Notes: generated by a model not told the origin, from the sequence alone. 64,000 nucleotides of DNA from Hafnia alvei (GCF_900095695.1 NZ_FMIQ01000006.1:248001-312000); one strand, 5' to 3'; shown: positions 26,221 through 36,315, counted from the stretch's first letter. Program-made: numbers and translations.

Positions 26221-27633
26221 GTGAAAACTCTCGAACTGCTTAGCGTTGGTATTGATATTGGCACCACCACCACGCAGGTGATCTTCTCGCGCCTGTCGTT
26301 GGTGAACCGTGCGTCCATTTCTCAGGTGCCTCGCTATGAGTTCGTGAAGCGCGAGATTATTTGGCAAAGCCCGGTGTTGTTTACACCGGTCGATTTTGCC
26401 GGTTTTCTGCGCGAAGAAGAGCTGCTGGCTCTGGTGCTCGCACAGTATCAGGCCGCAGGCATTGCGCCTGAAACCATCGACTCGGGCGCCATTATTATCA
26501 CCGGTGAAACGGCCAAAACCCGTAATGCACGCCCGGCGATCGTGGCGCTTTCTCAACGGCTGGGGGATTTTGTGGTGGCCACTGCGGGGCCGCATTTAGA
26601 GTCGGTTATTGCCGGTTTTGGCTCGGGGGCACAGGCCTTATCCGAACAAAAAATGGCGCGGGTTTTAAACATTGATATCGGCGGCGGCACGGCGAACTAT
26701 GTGCTGTTTGAAGCGGGACGGGTGATAAGCTCCGCCTGCTTAAACGTGGGTGGGCGGTTGATTGAAACCAGCCCCGACGGTCGCGTACTGCGTGCCCATC
26801 CGGCGGGGCAATGGATCGCGGATTCCCTGTTTGGCGCAGGGGTTAACGTGACAAGCCTGACGCGGGCACAGCTTGATCAGATTGCCGCACGCATGGCGCA
26901 GCTGCTGCTCGAAGTGTTCAATGGCGCACCTTCTCCGTTAGCTCAGCGGTTACTGATGACCGATGCGCTACCCGCCTGTGATTCTCTATACGCCTTAACG
27001 CTTTCGGGCGGGGTGGGCGAGTGTTTTCGCTCGAACGACAATAGTAATCCATTCCGGTTTGGCGATATCGGCCCGCTGTTGGCGCAGGCGATTCACCAAG
27101 AACCGGGATTTGCCGCGCTGCCGGTGCAGGTACCGAATCAAACCGTGCGAGCCACGGTGATCGGCGCGGGGGCGCATACGCTTTCCCTTTCTGGCAGCAC
27201 TATCTGGCTGGATGGCTTATCTCTGCCTATTCGCAATATTCCGGTTGTTCATCCTGATGCGAGTCATGCGACCTCGCTGGTAGACGCGTGGTTGCAGGCG
27301 CTCACCCAAATGGATTTACAGCCCCAGCACGATCTCTATGCATTGGCGTTACCTACCGAGCTGCCGGTGAACTATGCCTCGGTACAGCACTGTATCGACG
27401 CCTTGCAGGAATTCAGCACTCGCTTTTCAAATCCGCATCCGCTGCTGGTCGTTGCCTGTCAGGATTTTGGCAAGGCTTTGGGCATGCTGCTGCGGCCGAT
27501 GATGGCACAACGTCAGCTGGCGGTGATCGATGAAGTGATCACTCGAACCGGCGATTACATCGATATCGGCACACCGCTCTTTGGCGGCGCAGTGGTGCCG
27601 GTCACCGTCAAGTCACTGGCTTTTCCTTCTTAA
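26221..27633 (+). CDS. eutA: Ethanolamine ammonia-lyase reactivase EutA
   Basis: A 470-residue actin-like ATPase that exchanges damaged cobalamin cofactor on EutBC. The N-terminus carries V-G-I-D-I-G-T-T-T-T-Q-V and the middle has L-N-I-D-I-G-G-G-T-A-N-Y, the two phosphate motifs of the fold. Translation starts at GTG. It lies directly upstream of its target genes eutB and eutC. Confidence 0.95.
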   Translation: MKTLELLSVGIDIGTTTTQVIFSRLSLVNRASISQVPRYEFVKREIIWQSPVLFTPVDFAGFLREEELLALVLAQYQAAGIAPETIDSGAIIITGETAKTRNARPAIVALSQRLGDFVVATAGPHLESVIAGFGSGAQALSEQKMARVLNIDIGGGTANYVLFEAGRVISSACLNVGGRLIETSPDGRVLRAHPAGQWIADSLFGAGVNVTSLTRAQLDQIAARMAQLLLEVFNGAPSPLAQRLLMTDALPACDSLYALTLSGGVGECFRSNDNSNPFRFGDIGPLLAQAIHQEPGFAALPVQVPNQTVRATVIGAGAHTLSLSGSTIWLDGLSLPIRNIPVVHPDASHATSLVDAWLQALTQMDLQPQHDLYALALPTELPVNYASVQHCIDALQEFSTRFSNPHPLLVVACQDFGKALGMLLRPMMAQRQLAVIDEVITRTGDYIDIGTPLFGGAVVPVTVKSLAFPS

Positions 27634-27645
27634 GGGAATTTGTTT

Positions 27646-29007
27646 ATGAAACTAAAAACACAGCTATTCGGTAAGTCGTATCAGTTCAAGGATGTGAAGC
27701 AGGTGTTGGCGAAGGCCAACGAACTGCGTTCGGGGGATGTGTTAGCTGGCGTGGTGGCGGAGAGTTCGCAAGAGCGCGTAGCGGCCAAGCAGGTGCTGTC
27801 CGAGATGACGATTGCGGATATCCGCATGAATCCGGTGATCCCTTATGAAGAAGACTGTGTCACGCGCATTATTCAAGATGACATCAATGAAACCGCCTAT
27901 GCCCGAGTAAAAAACTGGAGCATTAGCGAGCTGCGCGAATACATTCTGGATGATGAAACCAGCGTGGATGACATCGCTTTTTTACGCAAAGGGATCAGCT
28001 CCGAAGTGGTTGCCGCCGTGGCGAAAATTTGCTCCAACGCCGATTTAATCTACGGTGCTAAAAAGATGCCGGTGATTAAGAAAGCCAATACCACCATTGG
28101 CATTCCCGGCACGTTTAGCGCACGTCTACAGCCGAACGATACGCGCGACGATGTGCAGAGCATTGTGGCGCAGATTTATGAAGGGCTCTCATTTGGACTG
28201 GGCGATGCGGTCATCGGGGTGAATCCGGTCACCGACGACGTCGATAACCTGAGCCGTGTGTTAGATACCATCTACGGCGTCATCGACAAATTTTCTATTC
28301 CGACCCAAGGCTGCGTGCTGGCGCATGTGACGACGCAAATCGAAGCGATCAAGCGTGGTGCGCCGGGTGGTCTGATTTTCCAAAGTATCTGCGGCAGTGA
28401 AAAAGGGCTGAAAGAGTTTGGCGTTGAGCTGGCGATGCTTGATGAAGCACGCGCAGTCGGTGCGGAATACAACCGAATTGCCGGTAGCAACTGTCTCTAT
28501 TTTGAAACTGGCCAAGGCTCTGCGCTGTCGGCTGGGGCTAACTTCGGTGCCGATCAGGTCACGATGGAAGCGCGCAACTATGGCTTAGCGCATCACTACG
28601 ATCCGTTCATTGTGAATACCGTGGTCGGCTTCATTGGGCCAGAGTATTTGTACAACGATCGCCAGATTATTCGCGCCGGTTTAGAAGACCATTTCATGGG
28701 CAAACTGAGCGGAATTTCTATGGGCTGCGACTGCTGCTACACCAATCATGCGGATGCCGATCAGAACCTGAACGAAAACCTGATGATCCTGCTGGCGACT
28801 GCCGGATGTAACTACATCATGGGGATGCCGTTGGGCGACGACATCATGCTCAACTACCAGACCACGGCATTCCACGACACGGCTACGGTGCGCCAGCTGT
28901 TGAACCTGCGTCCATCGCCGGAGTTTGAGCGCTGGCTCGAAACCATGGGGCTGATGGCGAATGGCCGTTTGACTGCGCGCGCCGGTGATCCGTCGCTCTT
29001 TTTCTGA
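27646..29007 (+). CDS. eutB: Ethanolamine ammonia-lyase large subunit EutB
   Basis: The 453-residue catalytic subunit, which splits ethanolamine into acetaldehyde and ammonia with adenosylcobalamin. It starts M-K-L-K-T-Q-L-F-G and is near-identical to the enteric protein as I know it along its length, for example I-P-G-T-F-S-A-R-L-Q-P-N-D-T-R-D-D-V and G-D-D-I-M-L-N-Y-Q-T-T-A-F-H-D. The ATG at 27646 is the family start; a TTG two codons earlier is unlikely. Confidence 0.98.
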   Translation: MKLKTQLFGKSYQFKDVKQVLAKANELRSGDVLAGVVAESSQERVAAKQVLSEMTIADIRMNPVIPYEEDCVTRIIQDDINETAYARVKNWSISELREYILDDETSVDDIAFLRKGISSEVVAAVAKICSNADLIYGAKKMPVIKKANTTIGIPGTFSARLQPNDTRDDVQSIVAQIYEGLSFGLGDAVIGVNPVTDDVDNLSRVLDTIYGVIDKFSIPTQGCVLAHVTTQIEAIKRGAPGGLIFQSICGSEKGLKEFGVELAMLDEARAVGAEYNRIAGSNCLYFETGQGSALSAGANFGADQVTMEARNYGLAHHYDPFIVNTVVGFIGPEYLYNDRQIIRAGLEDHFMGKLSGISMGCDCCYTNHADADQNLNENLMILLATAGCNYIMGMPLGDDIMLNYQTTAFHDTATVRQLLNLRPSPEFERWLETMGLMANGRLTARAGDPSLFF

Positions 29008-29025
29008 TTTCTGAGGTAAATCATC

Positions 29026-29907
29026 ATGGATCAAAAGCAAATAGAAGAGATTGTGCGCAGCGTGATGTCACGTATGGCGCAGCCAGAAACCGCTGCGCAA
29101 CCGACCGCAGCTGGAGTCGTCACGGGCGTGGAGAGCGGCGAATGTTGTGCTGTCGATCTCGGCTCTGACGAGGCTAAGCAGTGGATCGGGGTTAAGAATC
29201 CGCATCGCCTAGACGTGCTACAGGAGCTGCGGGCGAGCACCGCGGCCCGCGTATGTACTGGACGCGCTGGCCCTCGACCACGTACTCAGGCGCTGCTGCG
29301 TTTTTTGGCTGACCATTCGCGCTCCAAAGATACGGTGTTGAAAGAAGTGCCGCCGGAGTGGGTACAAAAGCACGGGCTGTTGGAAGTGCAGTCGGAGATC
29401 AGCGACAAAAATCTGTATCTCACCCGTCCAGATATGGGACGACGTCTTAGCGCTAATGCCATTGAAACCTTGAAAACCCAGTGCAAAGCCAATCCCGATG
29501 TACAGGTGGTGATTTCTGATGGTTTATCAACCGATGCGATTACCGCTAACTATGACGAGATCCTTCCGCCGTTGCTGAAAGGGCTGGAGCAGGCGGGGAT
29601 GAACGTCGGCACGCCGTTCTTTGTGCGCTATGGGCGCGTGAAAATAGAAGATCAGATTGGCGAGTTATTGGGCGCGAAAGTGGTGATTTTGCTGGTGGGA
29701 GAACGTCCAGGCCTGGGGCAGTCAGAAAGCCTTTCCTGTTATGCGGTCTATTCACCACGCATGGCTACCACGGTAGAGGCCGATCGTACCTGCATTTCAA
29801 ATATCCATCGTGGCGGCACGCCTCCGGTAGAAGCAGCAGCGGTGATTGTGGATTTGGCCAAACGGATGCTGGAACAGAAAGCCTCCGGTATTTCGATGAC
29901 TCGTTAA
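29026..29907 (+). CDS. eutC: Ethanolamine ammonia-lyase small subunit EutC
   Basis: A 293-residue small subunit that binds cobalamin together with EutB. The N-terminus [14 protein letters not shown] is an amphipathic helix followed by a variable linker, the encapsulation signal of EutC. The conserved body begins near [11 protein letters not shown] and includes [13 protein letters not shown]. It follows eutB with an 18-base gap. Confidence 0.97.
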   Translation: MDQKQIEEIVRSVMSRMAQPETAAQPTAAGVVTGVESGECCAVDLGSDEAKQWIGVKNPHRLDVLQELRASTAARVCTGRAGPRPRTQALLRFLADHSRSKDTVLKEVPPEWVQKHGLLEVQSEISDKNLYLTRPDMGRRLSANAIETLKTQCKANPDVQVVISDGLSTDAITANYDEILPPLLKGLEQAGMNVGTPFFVRYGRVKIEDQIGELLGAKVVILLVGERPGLGQSESLSCYAVYSPRMATTVEADRTCISNIHRGGTPPVEAAAVIVDLAKRMLEQKASGISMTR

Positions 29908-29919
29908 GGAGTAAGCACC

Positions 29920-30579
29920 ATGCCAGCATTAGATTTGATTAAGCCGAGCGTCAAAGCGATGAGGGTGATTGCCGCGCTGCAGGAAGATTTCCACCGTGAG
30001 CTGAAGCTGCCGTCGCATATTCGCAGCCTTGGCCTGATTACCGTGGACTCCGACGATGTGGCTTATATTGCCGCCGATGAGGCCACTAAACAGGCTCAGG
30101 TCGAAGTCGTTTATGGCCGTTCTTTGTACGCCGGTGCCGCGCACTCGCCGTCACCCTCTTCGGGTGAGGTAATTATTATGCTCGGGGGGCCAAACCCAGC
30201 TGAAGTGCGCGCTGGTTTAGATGCGATGCAAGCCATGATCGAACAAGGGCCGGCCTTCCAATGGGCTAGCGATGCCGAAGACACGGCGTTTCTCGCGCAT
30301 GTGGTCTCGCGCACCGGCTCTTATCTGTCTGGTTCTTCCGGCATTCGGTTAGGCGATCCGTTGGCGTATTTGGTTGCACCGCCGCTAGAAGCGACCTTTG
30401 GCATTGATGCGGCGCTGAAAGCCGCCGATGTGCAGCTGGTGACCTATGTTGCACCGCCGTCAGAAACTAACTATTCCGCCGCGTTTTTAAGCGGTAGTCA
30501 GGCGGCGTGCAAAGCGGCGTGTAATGCGTTTAGCGAGGCAGTATTGGAAATAGCTCGCTGTCCTATTCAGCGCGCTTAA
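29920..30579 (+). CDS. eutL: Tandem-BMC shell protein EutL
   Basis: A 219-residue tandem-BMC (pseudohexameric trimer) shell protein with a gated pore. It starts [18 protein letters not shown] and contains [14 protein letters not shown] near the second domain. EutL is thought to open and close to let larger molecules such as cofactors pass. It lies 12 bases after eutC. Confidence 0.96.
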   Translation: MPALDLIKPSVKAMRVIAALQEDFHRELKLPSHIRSLGLITVDSDDVAYIAADEATKQAQVEVVYGRSLYAGAAHSPSPSSGEVIIMLGGPNPAEVRAGLDAMQAMIEQGPAFQWASDAEDTAFLAHVVSRTGSYLSGSSGIRLGDPLAYLVAPPLEATFGIDAALKAADVQLVTYVAPPSETNYSAAFLSGSQAACKAACNAFSEAVLEIARCPIQRA

Positions 30580-30591
30580 CGGAGGACGGCC

Positions 30592-31158
30592 ATGATCAAC
30601 GCACTAGGATTACTGGAAGTGTCAGGTTTGGTGGCGGGCATTGACGCCGCCGACGCCATGCTGAAAGCGGCTCAGGTTCGGGTCCTCAATCATGAAGTGG
30701 TTGATCCGGGTCTGGTGACGCTGGTGATTGAAGGCGATCTGGCGGCCTGTCGTGCGGCACTGGACGCCGGTGCGGCGGCAGCCAGCCGAACCGGTATGGT
30801 GATTAGTCGCAAAGAGATTGGCCGCCCCGATCCTGATACTGAATGGTTAATTTTAGGGCTGAGAGGTTTAGCGCCAAAACCGTCTCCTACGCCTGAAGCT
30901 GCGCCCGCGCCTGAAATAGCACAGCCAGCGCTGACGGAAACCGAGACTTCAGACGATGAAATTGCGGTAACGCAAGTATGGCTAGCGGAGATCGCCAGCC
31001 ATGCCCAAGGTATGACGGCGGGTGAAATGGCGGCTCGCTTTCAACTGAGCTTGAAGCAGACCAGACATACGTTAGAAACGCTGTTGCGGGAAGGCAAACT
31101 GCGTAAGCGGGGCAGCCGCTATCGTATAAAAGTGGCGAAGGAGGAGGGGCATGAATAA
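30592..31158 (+). CDS. eutK: Shell protein EutK with C-terminal winged-helix-like domain
   Basis: A 188-residue protein with one BMC domain (M-I-N-A-L-G-L-L-E-V-S-G-L-V-A-G-I-D-A-A-D-A-M), an Ala/Pro/Glu linker (about 95-125), and a C-terminal helix-turn-helix-like domain including M-T-A-G-E-M-A-A-R-F-Q-L-S-L-K-Q-T and basic R-K-R-G-S-R-Y-R-I-K. Enteric EutK has the same plan, and its tail has been suggested to bind nucleic acid. It overlaps the following pduS-like gene by eight bases. Confidence 0.93.
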   Translation: MINALGLLEVSGLVAGIDAADAMLKAAQVRVLNHEVVDPGLVTLVIEGDLAACRAALDAGAAAASRTGMVISRKEIGRPDPDTEWLILGLRGLAPKPSPTPEAAPAPEIAQPALTETETSDDEIAVTQVWLAEIASHAQGMTAGEMAARFQLSLKQTRHTLETLLREGKLRKRGSRYRIKVAKEEGHE

Positions 31159-32503
31159 CCCGAGCCAAATACGCATGACGCTAACGCCCGAGGAGATTCG
31201 TACTCGGGTAGCAGCGGCGGGTGTGGTGGGATCGGGCGGTGCTGGCTTTCCGACTCACGTGAAACTTCAGGCGCAGGCGGAGATTTATTTAGTCAACGCC
31301 GCTGAATGTGAGCCGCTGTTGCAGGTCGATCAGCAACTGGCTGCTCAGTCGGCGGCTCGCTTGCTGCGTGGGCTGCAGTATGCCATGTGTGCCACGAGTG
31401 CCACCGAGGGCATAGTTGCGATTAAGCGTAAATATCACGCCGCCATAGAGGCGTTAACGCCGTTGCTGACAGCCGGAATTCGGCTGCATATTTTACCGGA
31501 TGTCTATCCTGCGGGAGATGAAGTGATCACCATTTGGCTGGCGACCGGACGGCGCGTTCCCCCTGCGTCGCTGCCGCTGTCGGTTGGCGTGGTGGTGAAC
31601 AATGTGCAAACGCTGCTGAACGTTGCCGCAGCGGTGGAAACACAAACGCCGGTGACTCAACGCACCTTAACCATTAACGGCGCGGTGGCTGAACCGATGA
31701 CGCTCACGCTGCCGCTGGGGACTTCATTACGCGAGGCGCTGGCGCTGGCCGGCGGTGCAACCGTCGCCAATCCTGCCTTTATCAACGGTGGCCCGATGAT
31801 GGGGCGCTTGTTGGCATCGTTGGATGAACCGATCACGAAAACGACCGGTGGACTGCTGGTTCTGCCGAGCGATCACCTGTTGATTGAACGTCGAATGCGC
31901 AGTGAGCGGACGGTGCTCAATCAAGCGAAAACGGTGTGTGAACAGTGTGGCATGTGCACCGAATTGTGCCCTCGACATCTGATGGGTCATGAACTGCCGC
32001 CGCATTTGATTGTGCGTTCGGTGAGCTATGGTCAGCTCTCTTCACTTTCTTCTGTGACGGCGGCGTTAACCTGCTCCGAGTGTGGCGTGTGCGAGGCGTG
32101 GTCGTGTCCGGTAGAGATCTCCCCGATGCGAATTAATCAATTGCTGAAGGCGGAGCTGCGTGCCAAGGGCGTTCGTTATCAAGGTGAACTAGGCCCAGTT
32201 TCGCCGATGGCAGAGTATCGACTGCTGCCGGTTAAACGGCTGGTGGCGCGTTTGGGATTGGCTCCCTTCATGCATAAAGCGCCGATGCAAGAGACGACGT
32301 GGCAACCTCATCGGGTCGAGCTGACGCTTAATCAGCACATTGGTGCGCCAGCCACGCCTTGTGTCGAGATCGGACAGCGTATCACGCAGGGTGAGTGCAT
32401 TGCGCAGATGCAGAACGGTGCTTTGGGCGCAGCGCTACACGCCAGTATTTCCGGCGTGGTTAGCCAGGTGGGATCACGCAGTATCACGTTGGTGAGGGAG
32501 TAG
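31151..32503 (+). CDS. pduS: PduS-family cobalamin reductase inside the eut operon
   Basis: A 450-residue RnfC-like flavin/iron-sulfur protein. The N-terminal G-V-V-G-S-G-G-A-G-F-P-T-H-V-K-L segment and A-E-C-E-P-L-L-Q-V-D form the NADH/FMN part. Two [4Fe-4S] motifs follow, C263-x2-C266-x2-C269-x3-C273 and C308-x2-C311-x2-C314-x4-C319. In the propanediol (Pdu) compartment, PduS reduces cob(III)/cob(II)alamin for the adenosyltransferase. Here it overlaps eutK by eight bases and so belongs to the eut transcript; EutT is the likely partner. E. coli and Salmonella eut operons lack this gene. Confidence 0.9.
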   Translation: MNNPSQIRMTLTPEEIRTRVAAAGVVGSGGAGFPTHVKLQAQAEIYLVNAAECEPLLQVDQQLAAQSAARLLRGLQYAMCATSATEGIVAIKRKYHAAIEALTPLLTAGIRLHILPDVYPAGDEVITIWLATGRRVPPASLPLSVGVVVNNVQTLLNVAAAVETQTPVTQRTLTINGAVAEPMTLTLPLGTSLREALALAGGATVANPAFINGGPMMGRLLASLDEPITKTTGGLLVLPSDHLLIERRMRSERTVLNQAKTVCEQCGMCTELCPRHLMGHELPPHLIVRSVSYGQLSSLSSVTAALTCSECGVCEAWSCPVEISPMRINQLLKAELRAKGVRYQGELGPVSPMAEYRLLPVKRLVARLGLAPFMHKAPMQETTWQPHRVELTLNQHIGAPATPCVEIGQRITQGECIAQMQNGALGAALHASISGVVSQVGSRSITLVRE

Positions 32504-32509
32504 CGAGTT

Positions 32510-33097
32510 ATGGTGTCGCAGAGCAGGGTTATCACTGGGGTGAAAACTTATAACGCTATCGGGATGGTTGAGCTGTCGAGCATCGCTAAGGGGATGCAGG
32601 TGACAGACTTCATGCTGAAAAGCGCCAACGTCGGTTTGCTAATGGCCAAGACCGTTTGCCCCGGCAAATATGTGGTGATGGTGGGAGGGGACGTTGCCGC
32701 CGTGACGCAGGCGATAAGTACCGGCGAGCATCAGGGCGGCACGCTGTTGGTTGACAGTTTTTTGCTGGCCAACGTGCACCCTGACGTCCTGCCCGCTATC
32801 AGCGGCGTGACCGATATGCCCGATAAGCAGGCGGTGGGCGTTATAGAAACCTTCAGCGTAGCGGCCTGTATCGAAGCGGCTGATTGTGCGGTTAAAACCG
32901 CAAACATCACACTAATTCGCTTGCATATGGCGTACGGTATTGGCGGGAAATGTTATGTGGTGATGAGCGGCGATGTGGCTGGCGTTACTACGGCTACGCA
33001 GGCGGCAAGTGAATCAGCAGGAGAAAAAGGCGCGCTGGTATACAGCATGGTGGTGCCTAACCCACATCCAGAATTCTGGCAGCAACTGGTGAGTTAA
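32510..33097 (+). CDS. pduT: PduT-family tandem-BMC iron-sulfur shell protein
   Basis: A 195-residue protein with two BMC domains in tandem: [14 protein letters not shown] and [14 protein letters not shown]. Cys50, in K-T-V-C-P-G-K, corresponds to the pore cysteine reported to hold the [4Fe-4S] cluster in Salmonella PduT. PduT forms trimers in the shell and is proposed to pass electrons or exchange Fe-S clusters, working with PduS. It begins seven bases after pduS and ends 26 bases before eutR. A 12-residue N-terminal extension precedes the domain. Confidence 0.9.
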   Translation: MVSQSRVITGVKTYNAIGMVELSSIAKGMQVTDFMLKSANVGLLMAKTVCPGKYVVMVGGDVAAVTQAISTGEHQGGTLLVDSFLLANVHPDVLPAISGVTDMPDKQAVGVIETFSVAACIEAADCAVKTANITLIRLHMAYGIGGKCYVVMSGDVAGVTTATQAASESAGEKGALVYSMVVPNPHPEFWQQLVS

Positions 33098-33123
33098 CGC
33101 GTGGTTGCCGTCGAGGAGCGCAT

Positions 33124-34173
33124 ATGAAAAAGAAGCCAGATCGTAATTTGCATCATCTTTTTTCGGGGGATATCGACCCTGTAAACAGTAAACCGCTGGT
33201 TGAGCGTGAAAATGTTCATCAGCGCGAGTCGCAAGATGTGTATGAACATGCCTGTACCATCACGGCATGGCAGCAACTTTATGATCAGCTCCGCCCCGGC
33301 AAGTTTAAAGGCGAACTCACCGAAATCCTGTTCGACGGCGTGCAGATTTTCCGCGAGTACACCAACCTGACGCTGCGTCAATCTTGCATGGTGTGGCCGA
33401 ATGCGTTCTGGTTTGGCATTCCTGATGTGCGCGGTGAGCACGGTTTTATCGGCTCACAGCCGTTGGATTCGCAAGAAATTGCGGTACGTCCCGGAGGCAA
33501 AGAGTTTGAGCTTAGTACGCCAGATGATTACACCATTCTTGGCGTGGTGGTTTCGTACGATGTGTTGTTTAGCCACGCCTCGTCGCTCATCGATCCCGAC
33601 CGACTATTGCAACTGCTTAACAATAACCCCGCGCTCGAAGTCAATGCGTATCAAAAAGAAGCGCTGTGGTATTTCATTAATCAGGCGTTATCGCACGGCA
33701 GCGTTGATCCAGAATCGATGCAGCAGGCAAACGTGCGTAAGGTGTTATGCCACAACCTACTTACTGCGATGACCCACTTACTGGAAGGCGCACAGCCAGT
33801 TTCAACTCGCCAAGTTTATAGCCGAATTAACTACCAGCACTTAGTTTCACAGGCGCGGGAATATTTGCTGAGCCAAACGTCTGAACCGGTGACGGTGCTC
33901 GATTTATGCCGTGAATTACACGTCAGCCGCCGAACGCTGCAAAATGGATTTCATCAGGTGCTGGGCATTGGGCCGAATGCATGGCTAAAAGCACTGCGCT
34001 TGAATGCGGTACGCCGCGAACTGGTCAGCCCATATTCTGAGTGCCATACCGTGAAGGATGCCGCCATGCAGTGGGGTTTTTGGCATTTAAGCCAGTTTGC
34101 TACTGACTATCAGCGCCTGTTTAACGAGAAGCCTTCGGCTTCGTTAGCGGCGCGTGGGGCAAGGTTTATTTAG
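33124..34173 (+). CDS. eutR: AraC-family activator EutR
   Basis: A 349-residue regulator. It starts [13 protein letters not shown] and has an effector domain with [12 protein letters not shown] and [12 protein letters not shown]. The C-terminal AraC DNA-binding domain carries [16 protein letters not shown] and [13 protein letters not shown]. In enteric bacteria it senses ethanolamine plus adenosylcobalamin and activates the eut operon. It is last in the operon, as in E. coli. Confidence 0.95.
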   Translation: MKKKPDRNLHHLFSGDIDPVNSKPLVERENVHQRESQDVYEHACTITAWQQLYDQLRPGKFKGELTEILFDGVQIFREYTNLTLRQSCMVWPNAFWFGIPDVRGEHGFIGSQPLDSQEIAVRPGGKEFELSTPDDYTILGVVVSYDVLFSHASSLIDPDRLLQLLNNNPALEVNAYQKEALWYFINQALSHGSVDPESMQQANVRKVLCHNLLTAMTHLLEGAQPVSTRQVYSRINYQHLVSQAREYLLSQTSEPVTVLDLCRELHVSRRTLQNGFHQVLGIGPNAWLKALRLNAVRRELVSPYSECHTVKDAAMQWGFWHLSQFATDYQRLFNEKPSASLAARGARFI

Positions 34174-34357
34174 TTTTGCCATCATATTTGTTGTCGCAAT
34201 ATGGGCAATGAAAGATATACCGATTAACGTATTTCACAACAGGCCAGAGTATTGCTAAGGTAAACAGGCTTACAGAAGATATTTATTAGGGCAAATCCCT
34301 GGCATCTCACTTCATATATAGATAAATAACATTATTGGTATTCAAGGAAGGATATAG

Positions 34358-34831
34358 ATGTTTAAGAATATGACGCTTTTTGCCGTTCTGATGTCACCGT
34401 GTGTTGCTGCTTACGCTGCTGTGATACCCGAGAATATATCACCAAGCAGCATCGTTACTGAGGATTTTGACGTTAGTGTGATTACTGATTTAGCGTATCC
34501 CGTTTGCACATGGAATTTAGGCGATAATAAGAAAGAGAACTTTTATCACTTTGTTGAAGGCGAAATGTGCCCTGCCGGTGGGGAACGATGCACATACTCA
34601 GGCGTTATGAAATTGAATGGAAAGATAGCCATCTTGAAGCAATTATCGTCAGACAATGGCACTAGCGTTTTCAAAAATGATAATACGACTATCATCACAA
34701 CGCTGACTCCGATTAAAAACCCCAAAGCAGAGGTAGGCAGCGAAGAAGAAAGCGACTTTAACGCCGTTGTTGTTATTAAAACAAGCCGTGGTGAAAAGAA
34801 GCTTGAGATGACAGGGTTTTGTAGTATTTAA
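34358..34831 (+). CDS. Small exported protein of unknown function
   Basis: A 157-residue protein with a clear signal peptide (M-F-K-N-M-T-L-F-A-V-L-M, cut near A-A-Y-A-A) and an AAGGAAGGATAT ribosome binding site. The mature part has five cysteines (in Y-P-V-C-T-W, E-M-C-P, E-R-C-T, and a final F-C-S-I, with one earlier in the leader region), suggesting periplasmic disulfides. No family was recognised. It begins an AT-richer accessory stretch between eutR and ychF. Confidence 0.6.
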   Translation: MFKNMTLFAVLMSPCVAAYAAVIPENISPSSIVTEDFDVSVITDLAYPVCTWNLGDNKKENFYHFVEGEMCPAGGERCTYSGVMKLNGKIAILKQLSSDNGTSVFKNDNTTIITTLTPIKNPKAEVGSEEESDFNAVVVIKTSRGEKKLEMTGFCSI

Positions 34832-34936
34832 AGGGGATTGATATTCTGACGTTCATTATTTCGTAATCCCCACATGTTTTTCTTAATATCCTAACTTACT
34901 ATCAAATAGCGCTGAAGCGTAAAAATCACATAAATT

Positions 34937-35890
34937 TCAACAAAATTTAGACATAAATTCACTCATCGTTGTTATTTTTACCTTTAATGATAGAGCGCTA
35001 CATACAAATTTAGCTTTCTTTGTTGTAGAACTATCCTCTGTGACATAATATTTAGCCTGAGATGCAAAATAAAGGTTTTTGCAATCACGCATTATATTCG
35101 ACGGTCTATTCTTCTTATTTATTTTATCTTTGAATTTTGGATGAAAATCAAGTAGCATGTATGATAATTCTATTTTTCCACCAATAGTCATATCATCAAA
35201 AGACCTACCGTTGATATGGCAAAATGATTTGATGACATCATCAAAGTTGTGTAAGTAATTTTCAGGCTGCTCTGATGTAATGAAATCTAAAAATGGAATA
35301 AGCTTTTTTGCATATTCTGATTTTTTATTAAGAATTGTATCTCTATTGTTAAGGCTTTTCTTGATGTCAGCGACTTGTATTCTGAATTTTTTGTAATGCT
35401 CTGGGTCGTCCATAGATAGCCACATATGCTGTAAAAATTCTGTCATTACGTCTGAATCAAGTATGCCACCACTTCTCTCTAAGAAAGGTCTAAAAATATC
35501 ATCTTTTGGCAAAATATTCATATCAACGGAGTAGCTTCCACCTGATAATTTAATATCTGGCTCTTCTTGAGTTTCACTGACTATTTTTTTAAAAAAGTTA
35601 TAAATATTAACATTGTTTGTAGGAAGGATTTTTTCTGTTGGCCCTATAATTCCAAGAGCATATCCCTGCGATAGGTTATTAAGATATTCTAAGTCTGATT
35701 TTATATTTTGTTGGTTATCTGGGTTAAAACTGATAGCGAGATCTTTCAGGTGTCCCTCTGAAAATGGAAATTTGTATTTTTTAGATAATCGATTTATCAG
35801 ATTGTTGAATTCTGGACCATTAATTGAATCTCTAACTGTTGAGTGTTTCATGTACTGGATTACATTCCAATCAAGATAAACATATTCCAT
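34937..35890 (-). CDS. PIN-like domain protein, putative RNase
   Basis: A 317-residue AT-rich gene. The start Y-V-Y-L-D7-W-N9-V-I-Q-Y is a typical PIN first strand with its acidic residue. F-S-E45-G-H-L-K-D-L-A could supply the second acid. Near the end, M-R-D269-C-K-N-L-Y-F-A-S-Q-A-K-Y-Y-V-T-E-D286-S matches the third and fourth acidic positions of PIN nucleases. No antitoxin-sized partner is adjacent, and the protein is much longer than VapC toxins, so a solitary PIN-like nuclease of defence or accessory type is the best guess. Function not established. Confidence 0.6.
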   Translation of the reverse strand: MEYVYLDWNVIQYMKHSTVRDSINGPEFNNLINRLSKKYKFPFSEGHLKDLAISFNPDNQQNIKSDLEYLNNLSQGYALGIIGPTEKILPTNNVNIYNFFKKIVSETQEEPDIKLSGGSYSVDMNILPKDDIFRPFLERSGGILDSDVMTEFLQHMWLSMDDPEHYKKFRIQVADIKKSLNNRDTILNKKSEYAKKLIPFLDFITSEQPENYLHNFDDVIKSFCHINGRSFDDMTIGGKIELSYMLLDFHPKFKDKINKKNRPSNIMRDCKNLYFASQAKYYVTEDSSTTKKAKFVCSALSLKVKITTMSEFMSKFC

Positions 35891-36315
35891 TTATATCATT
35901 ATCTCCCATGTAAATAAGTTACATGATGCTTACAAGAAGGGCATCAGACTCACCAGTCAATTGTATCATTGTATGTTAAATTAACGCCATAGGTTATTTC
36001 TTCAATATTCAGTGCGTACCACGACGGTTTTCGCTTAGCCTGAATCTATATCGGCATATCTTTGGGCTTATGGATTTAACTTCGAGGTAAATGTTGCTTA
36101 AGTCATTGAATAGGTGGGTTTTTTATTGGATTATAATCTGCGAAATTGAGTGTTGGTGAACATAACGATGCCATCTGTATTTTTATACCATTATTGTACT
36201 CACCGCTGTAATTAATTTTAGCTACGTTTATAAGATATTATCTAAGGCATTATGAAATAAAAAATCCACGCCGAAGCGTGGATTTTTTTAGCTAGCAAGA
36301 GCAAGAAGGGGCGAT
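35891..36315. other. AT-rich intergenic region between the PIN-like gene and ychF
   Basis: 425 bases. The left part must hold the promoter of the leftward PIN-like gene. The right end holds the ychF terminator. I see no open frame with a ribosome binding site, no tRNA and no repeat of note. Confidence 0.4.
36256..36290 (-). terminator. Rho-independent terminator of ychF
   Basis: AATCCACGC and GCGTGGATT pair around CGAA, with A-runs on one side and T-runs on the other. It lies 26 bases beyond the ychF stop on the minus strand and could also end transcription from the left. Confidence 0.85.

Noticed and set aside
34937-35890. VapBC-type toxin-antitoxin module
   Set aside because: The PIN-like protein is far too large and no antitoxin-like small gene lies on either side.
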